Origin: Molossus alvarezi | Taxonomy: Eukaryota > Chordata > Mammalia > Chiroptera > Molossidae | Length of the DNA stretch: 64,000 nt | Direction of reading: 5' to 3' | NCBI GenBank assembly: GCA_037176705.1 | Contig: CM073885.1 | Coordinates: 91,131,001-91,195,000 of the forward strand | Shown here: positions 58,410 through 64,000 of the stretch, one piece after another | Numbering within the stretch: the stretch's first letter is position 1 | Layout of the letters: each line of letters opens with the position of its first letter | The notes under the pieces: generated by a model | What the model saw: the letters and a program-made list of their open reading frames with translations, nothing else | Databases searched by the model: none | What the model was told of the DNA's origin: nothing | Position numbers and translations under genes: made by a program

Positions 58410-59870
58410 TTTTTGGTATGTGCCCCTAGCTGGAACCGAAAAAATGCGGTCCACAGGCCAACACTCCAACAGCTGAGCTAAACTGGCCAGGGCTATATTT
58501 TTAATTAATGTTTTAGATTTCTCTGAATAACGTACCTAGAAGTAGTGTTTCTAGGTCATATGGTAGTTGTATTTTTACTTTTTTGAGGACTCTCTATACT
58601 GATTTCCATAGTGATTTCACCAATTTACAAACCTGTAATAGTGAATGAGCATTCCCTTTTCTCCACATCCTTGTGCACACTTGTTTGCTGATTTATGAAT
58701 GATAGCCATCTGATAGGTATGAGGTGGTATCTCATTGTTTTAATTTTCATATCCCTAATGATTAGTGATTTTGAGCATCCTTTCATGTCTTTTGGCCATC
58801 TGTATGTCCTCTTTGAAAAAATGTCTATTGAGGGTCTTTGCCCATTTTTTTTAATAGATTTTTTTTTCAGTGTTAAGTTGTATGAGTTCCTTTTATAATT
58901 TGGATATTAACTCCTTATTGGATGTACCATTGGTGAATATCTTCTCCCATTCAGTAGGTTGTCATTTTGTTTTGTTGATAGTCTTCTTTGCTGTGCAAAT
59001 ACTCTTTAGTTTGGTATAGTTCCTTCTGTTCAATTTTTTCTTTTGTTTCCCTTGCCCAAGAAGACATCTAAAATTATATATATATTACTAAGTGCATTGT
59101 GCAAGAGTTTACTATGTTTTCTTCTAGAAATTTTATGGTTTCAGGTCTTACATTTAAGTCTTTAATCCAGTTGAGCTTATTCTTGTGTCTGGTATAAGAA
59201 AGTGATCCAGTTTCATTCTTTTGCTTGTGTTTTTTCAGTTTTCCCCAAACCATTTATTGAAGAGGCTGTCTTTATTCCATTCTATCTTCTTGCCTCCTTT
59301 GTGACAGATTAATTGACCATATAGGTGTGGGTGTATTTCTGGGTTCTATATTCTGTTTCATTGAAATATGTGTCTGTTTTTAAGTCAGTACCATGCTGTT
59401 TGGATTATTCCAGCCTTTTGGTAGTTTGCTATCAGGCAGCATGATACCTTCAACTTTGTTCTTCTTTCTCAAGATTACTTTGACTACTTAGAGTCTTTTG
59501 TAGTTTCATATAATTTTTAGAATTATTTGTTCTAGTTCTTTAAAAAATATCATTGTTATTTTGATAGAAATTGCTTTGGATAGTATGACATTTAATGATG
59601 TTAATGCTTTCTATCCTTGAGCATGGTATATTTTCATTTAGTTTTATCTTCATCAATATTGTTTCTTCATCATCATATAGTTTTCTAAGGCCTTTGCCTC
59701 TTTGATTAAATTTATTTCCAGTTTTTTTGAGGCAATGATAAATGAGATTGCTTCTTAATTTATCTTATTGTTAGTTCATTTTTGGTGTATAAAAATGCAA
59801 TTAATTTTTAAATATTAATTTTGTATCTTGTTACTTTATTGAAGTCATTTATCAGCATATATATATACAC
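57813..59870 (-). mobile_element. 5'-truncated L1 3' end, about 2 kb
   Basis: Antisense landmarks from 3' UTR ('agttatagttgacatacaat', 'tagtctagtacccatctgac') through ORF2 C-terminus ('gatggacttag' region lost, 'ctaggtccatcattgtcaca', 'ccatttattgaagaggctgt') into the reverse-transcriptase 3' region. Many stops. A small SINE with a microsatellite tail interrupts it at about 58378-58493. Confidence 0.88.
58378..58493 (-). mobile_element. Short bat SINE with (TG)n(TA)n tail, inside L1
   Basis: (TG)n then (TA)n at about 58378-58411 takes the place of the A tail, then T6 and the antisense SINE fragment 'gtgcccctagctggaaccga' to 'gccctggccagtttagctca'. The body is deleted. Confidence 0.85.
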
Positions 59871-59895
59871 ATACACACACACACATATATATATT
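59857..59895. repeat. (TA)n(CA)n(TA)n microsatellite at an L1 edge
   Basis: 'atatatatatacacatacac' and further CA then TA units exactly where L1 homology stops. Confidence 0.88.
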
Positions 59896-61055
59896 TTATT
59901 TTTGTGTGTGGTGTCTTTAGGGTAACAGTGAACATATATTTTAGTAGTTCAGTAAAACCATTCATACTCAACATAAACCACATTACCAACCTGACAAGTA
60001 ATAAGTATTCCTAAATCTTCATGAGATTGTTATTCTATAATTGTATACTTTGTGCAAACCATTCTAGTTTCTTAAAGCTATTTGTTTAAATTTTGAAATC
60101 TTCTACTGATAATTTCTCAAAGTTACCATATAGTAAACACGAGAAGTAATAGGAAATTTTTCTTCCTAACATTGTAGATAAGCACAGATTCCTCTAAAAA
60201 TGCACTACCTTATAATCAAGGGTCAGTCTAAATTTCCTTGTTAGTAGGTAAATTCATCTCTTGTCTAATGTTCCAGTAAAGCTGTGCCCCTTCCTCCATT
60301 CTGTAACCCCTGCGGAATTCCCCTTTAGCCCTGGGGAAAAGGTAGTGCCTTTTTCTATGATTCTCAAGTTTGGAATGTGTTTTAAAGTGCATAGGAGATA
60401 TCTTGTTCAATTGTCAAGTTGAAGAAGTAAGTTTCCCTGTCACGAGAAAGCCTGTGTAATTTCAAGTGCTTACCTGTCGTCTCAAATATCCATGCCACCC
60501 AATTTATTTACTCATTATTTTGACTCTTGAGCTAGTTTTCACCATCACCTATCTTTTCAGTCCTGATGTATAACTGGCTTATACCAAAAAAACACAAGGG
60601 AGTCGAAGATATAGTAGAGAAGACTGAGCTTTCAGAAGTACAAGCATTCCTAGGAGACTTGACTTTGATATTCTGACAATCTGTCTTCCCAAGAGAGGAA
60701 AGTTAAGTTGAAGGAGGATAGAAAGAATAAAAATTTAATGAAGTTATAAAAAGGGGAGACATTTAAGGGGTTCATGCTGATACTCTATAAGTAACCATTC
60801 ATGTAAAAATTAAATATTTTTTCCAAATATATTTCATTATTACTTAAAACACTAATAAATATCTTTCAAGACTCTGAGTCCAAGTCCAACCTAAAGATAA
60901 ATTACTTTGCATTCAAGTTTAAGTATGTAATCATTAGCTGTTTTATGAGAATAACTTTGAAGGAAAATGATGTTTAAAAAATAAAAAACTCAAAGGAGAA
61001 ATCTAAAGCTTATTCTATGCTTTTTGAAGATCCCAAACTACAATGTTCAACTGAG
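59896..61055. other. Unique DNA, no gene seen
   Basis: No recognised repeat. The open frame 60228-60410 has no motif. Confidence 0.4.
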
Positions 61056-61067
61056 ATAGTTTACTTA

Positions 61068-61274
61068 GTGCCTTGAATGTTGTAGCTCAGTTGGTAGAGT
61101 GTCATCCATACACCAAGAGGTCACTGGTTTGATTCCTGGTCAGGGCATATGCCCGGGTTGCAGGGCATGCAGGAGACTGTTGATCAATGTTTCTCTCTCA
61201 CATCGATGTTTTCCTCTCTCTCTTCCTTTCCCATTCCCTCTCTCTAAGATCAATAAAAACATATTTTTAAAAAA
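61068..61274 (+). mobile_element. tRNA-derived bat SINE, Ves-like tail class
   Basis: Perfect 12-bp duplication atagtttactta at 61056-61067 and 61275-61286. Body: 'gtagctcagttggtagagtg', 'ggtttgattcctggtcaggg', 'cacatcgatgttttcctctc' and 'ctaagatcaataaaaaca'. The first bases of the head are diverged. Confidence 0.94.
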
Positions 61275-61554
61275 ATAGTTTACTTACTAAGTAATAAAAT
61301 AGCAAGCTTTTCATCAATAAAATTAAGTTACATATAACATTATTGATTAATCTATAATCAAACCTGTCATTTGAAAATTGCTATATACAGTCTATACTTT
61401 TTATAAATTCTTTATGTGGTTTTTCAAGACTGAGGCTTGTTGTTTTTAAGTTGCATGGCACATCTTTTTCAGTGATTATTTTTAACATATATTAAAACAT
61501 AGGGAGCTTTTTCAATGCATACAAAGAAGAGTTAAAATAAAATTATATTGGAAA

Positions 61555-61831
61555 TTCTGGCCAGTGTGGCTTAGTTGGTTGGAGCTTTATTCCCTACACC
61601 AGAAGTTGGCAGGGTTTGGTTCCCAATCAGGGCATGTATCCAGGTTTCACATTTGATCCCTGGATCCCTGGTTGGGGCGTGTGTAGGGAGCAACCAATCT
61701 ATGTCTCTCTCTCTCTCCCTACCTCTCTTCCTCCCTCTCCCTCTCTCCCTTTCCCTTCCTCTCTTCCTTCCCCTCCCTATCTTTCTTCTTCTCTCTCTAA
61801 AAATCAATAAAAAAAATCCAATACTTAAAAC
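61555..61831 (+). mobile_element. Bat SINE, Ves-like, with long CT tract
   Basis: Flanks aaattatattgg at 61540-61551 and 61832-61843. Head 'tctggccagtgtggcttagt', box-B-like 'ggtttggttcccaat', an expanded CT-rich tract at about 61706-61798, then 'ctaaaaatcaataaaaaa'. Confidence 0.93.
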
Positions 61832-61843
61832 AAATTATATTGG

Positions 61844-62267
61844 GAAGTATAAAGCTATGGTGCATTAAGTAATGATGATGAATCCTGGCTTATGAAAATT
61901 TAAACTGCATTTTGTATAACTATTTTATAGCTAGAAGCTTGAGAATTTGAGAACCTACACAGTAGATGACTATAAATGAACACCTATGCAGATATCTGCT
62001 ATAAGCACAGAACAACCAACATGCTATATGATTGACAGAAGCAAAGAGAGGTACTGATTATAAGTGATGCTTCACTTTATTAAGCCAAGAAAACACTATT
62101 ACTGGAAGTCTATCTCTGACAAAGACAAATTACTTTGTTGTGATCCAGTTCCTGAGCTGGCCTGTGGCTGCCAGTCAAGGCCTGCCATTCATCTACATGA
62201 AGTGGTGACCTTGAAGATGTTAATTAGAGGTTACAGTCTGATCAATGTTGCGAACCTTTAATTTGCA
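61844..62267. other. Unique DNA, no gene seen
   Basis: No recognised element. Confidence 0.4.
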
Positions 62268-62280
62268 AGTTTCCAACATT

Positions 62281-62845
62281 TATATGTTATTTTTCTTAAT
62301 TGACTTTATTAGGCTTACATTGATTAGTAGAATTATATAGGATTCAAGTGTACAATTCTATAATACATCATCTGTATATTGTATCCTGTATTCGCCACCT
62401 CAAGTCAGGTCTCGTTTTATCACCATTTGTCCCCATTTACCCTCTTCTACCTGCCTCCACCACCTCCTTTCCCTCTGGTAATCACCATACTTTTGTCTGT
62501 GTCTATGAGGTTTTTGTTTGTTTGTCCCTTCACCTATTTCACCCAGTCCCCGAACCGCCCTCCCCCCTGACAGATGTCAATCTGTTCTGTGTATCTATGA
62601 GTCTGTTTCTATTTTGTTTGTTTGTTTATCTTGTTCACTAGATTCCATATATAAGTAAAATAATATGGTATTTATTTTTCTCTGAATGGTTTATTTTACT
62701 TAGCATAATACCCTCTAGGTCCATCCATTGCAAAAGGTAAGATTTTCTTCTTTTTTACGGCTGAGTAGTATTCATTGTGTAAATGTACCACAGCTTTTTT
62801 TATCCACTCATCATTACAGTGATATTTACAATAGCCTAGATTTAA
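62281..62845 (-). mobile_element. L1 3' end with a very short 5' inversion
   Basis: 62281-62815 is antisense L1 3' UTR and ORF2 end ('attgactttattaggcttac', 'cctctaggtccatccattgc', 'aaatgtaccacagctttttt'). The last about 28 bp ('tttacaatagcctagattta') are the next upstream L1 segment in opposite orientation. The flanks aagtttccaacat (62268-62280) and aagtttccactat (62846-62858) are the target duplication, placing both pieces in one insertion. Confidence 0.82.
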
Positions 62846-62858
62846 AAGTTTCCACTAT

Positions 62859-64000
62859 TTTTTTTAAAAATTTTTTCATATGTGTATAAGAACAACATCC
62901 ATGGAATTGTGACAACTTCAAAAAGCCAGCCAGCTAAGCAAACTCCTTTGAAATGATGAACTGTTTAGTCTATATGTCTCAATGAAAATCTAGTGATTAC
63001 CTCACTTGGAAATATTTTTAAATTTCAATATCAAACAAATTTGCCCTTACATTATAGAAATCTGTTTCCTGAGGATACACATTCTCTTAATTGAAAACAT
63101 TATGTAGTAATGGTCTTATATTTAGGTAGAATATGTTCTGTCTGTCATATTCTGATAGGACCATCTTTAGCCCTAAAAATCATTAATGTTTCATCCTCCT
63201 ACACAACTAAAACTCTTCAATTTGAAATTCATTCCTGGACTTTAGGTCTCAGATATGCAGTCATCTTGGGAGAGGTAACACATAAGGCTGCTTTTGCTAT
63301 CATTTGTTACTATGAATGAGTTTATTAGATCTTTCTTTGCCAGCACTTAGACAGGACCTCAGATAAAGTGAGTTTAGAGAAAAAATAATTACTTCAGAGA
63401 AGTATAAAGCAGACCAGGAGGGGAATGCTAAAGGTAACAAAACAAAGACAGAATAATATAAACATCTGTCTATAATTTCCTTTTATTTTAACAGTATGTA
63501 ACAACATCCTTAGTGAGAAAGCAATGACAGAACGTGTTGTTGACAGATTATTTTACTATAATCTTTATTATTTAAACACAATCTACAGATACAATATGCC
63601 TTCTACTCTGGAGATGTGGGGAATTTTTAAAAGCTCCACACATGACTGGTGGAAAAGGGAAAACATTCAGATACATAATTTCTCTTGATTTCCCTTTGTT
63701 AGATTAACGTTTAGGAATTTGCTTGGGAAATGACTAAGAAGTAAGTAGTCTGTTACAAAAAAAAAAAAAATAGAGGGAGAGAATGAAGATGAGAAGTAGC
63801 AATTGCCTTTCTGAGTTCCTGAGAACAACTATGTGGAGCCTTAGGTCACTAATGACTTTTACTACCAAAGTATTCTTAAGCTTATAGAATTTCTAGTCGA
63901 TATTAAAATATGCTAAATTACTGTTAGACTTAATTTTGGCACAACAAAACTTTCTGACAGGGTAGTTTATACTCAATTTAAAAACTTTTCTACCTCCAAA
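62859..64000. other. Unique AT-rich DNA, no gene seen
   Basis: A poly-A run near 63757-63770. No gene, RNA gene or transposon recognised. Confidence 0.45.

Overview
The window looks like ordinary mammalian nuclear DNA, almost certainly from an echolocating bat. The main reason is a dense set of tRNA-derived SINEs whose heads read 'ctggccagtttggctcag' or its complement. Their bodies carry the 'acatcgatgtttctctct' block and their 3' ends are either 'aatcaataaa' or 'tcctcgggtgagga'. I recognise these as the bat Ves-type SINE group. The rest is L1 in several age classes, MIR and L2 fossils, and a few DNA-transposon fossils (a nonautonomous hAT, a MER2/Tigger-like element and a MER5-like element). 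Base composition is AT-rich, there are no CpG islands, and I find no intact protein-coding gene. The window is probably an intergenic desert or part of a very long intron; the sequence alone does not say which. All repeat family names come from memory of consensus features, not from a database search.

Layout. 1-4190 is mostly unique AT-rich DNA, with one exon-like block near 1189-1456. 4190-9640 holds a TA-rich microsatellite, SINEs, a hAT fossil, L1 3'-UTR remnants and two MIRs. 9640-13500 is largely unique and holds a small exon-like minus-strand block at 10940-11011. 13500-22250 contains SINEs, an old L1, two L2s, a large purine microsatellite and an LTR-like stretch split by a young SINE. 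22250-28100 contains MIR, SINEs, a Tigger-like element and an old minus-strand L1 with a plus-strand L1 nested in it. 28100-33200 is unique DNA plus an old L1 and two SINEs; the second SINE carries an apparent 3' transduction. 33430-36085 is two same-strand L1 3' ends lying side by side. 39530-43075 is a long minus-strand L1 ORF2 relic interrupted by three SINE-containing insertions. 44400-45400 is a cluster of three SINEs, two of which share one target site. 47000-48430 holds an unidentified broken coding-like stretch. 48488-62860 has five more L1 insertions, two with 5' inversions, as well as old L1 UTR, MIRs and SINEs. 62860-64000 is unique.

I see no gene set working together. The biology here is retrotransposition: at least a dozen insertions retain readable target-site duplications, and some show nesting order, twin-priming inversions, 3' transduction and microsatellite growth from SINE tails. 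I did not find a previously undescribed gene system. The most open items are the broken coding-like stretch at 47500-48200, the two exon-like blocks, and a 34-nt near-palindrome at 21675-21708 in otherwise unique DNA.
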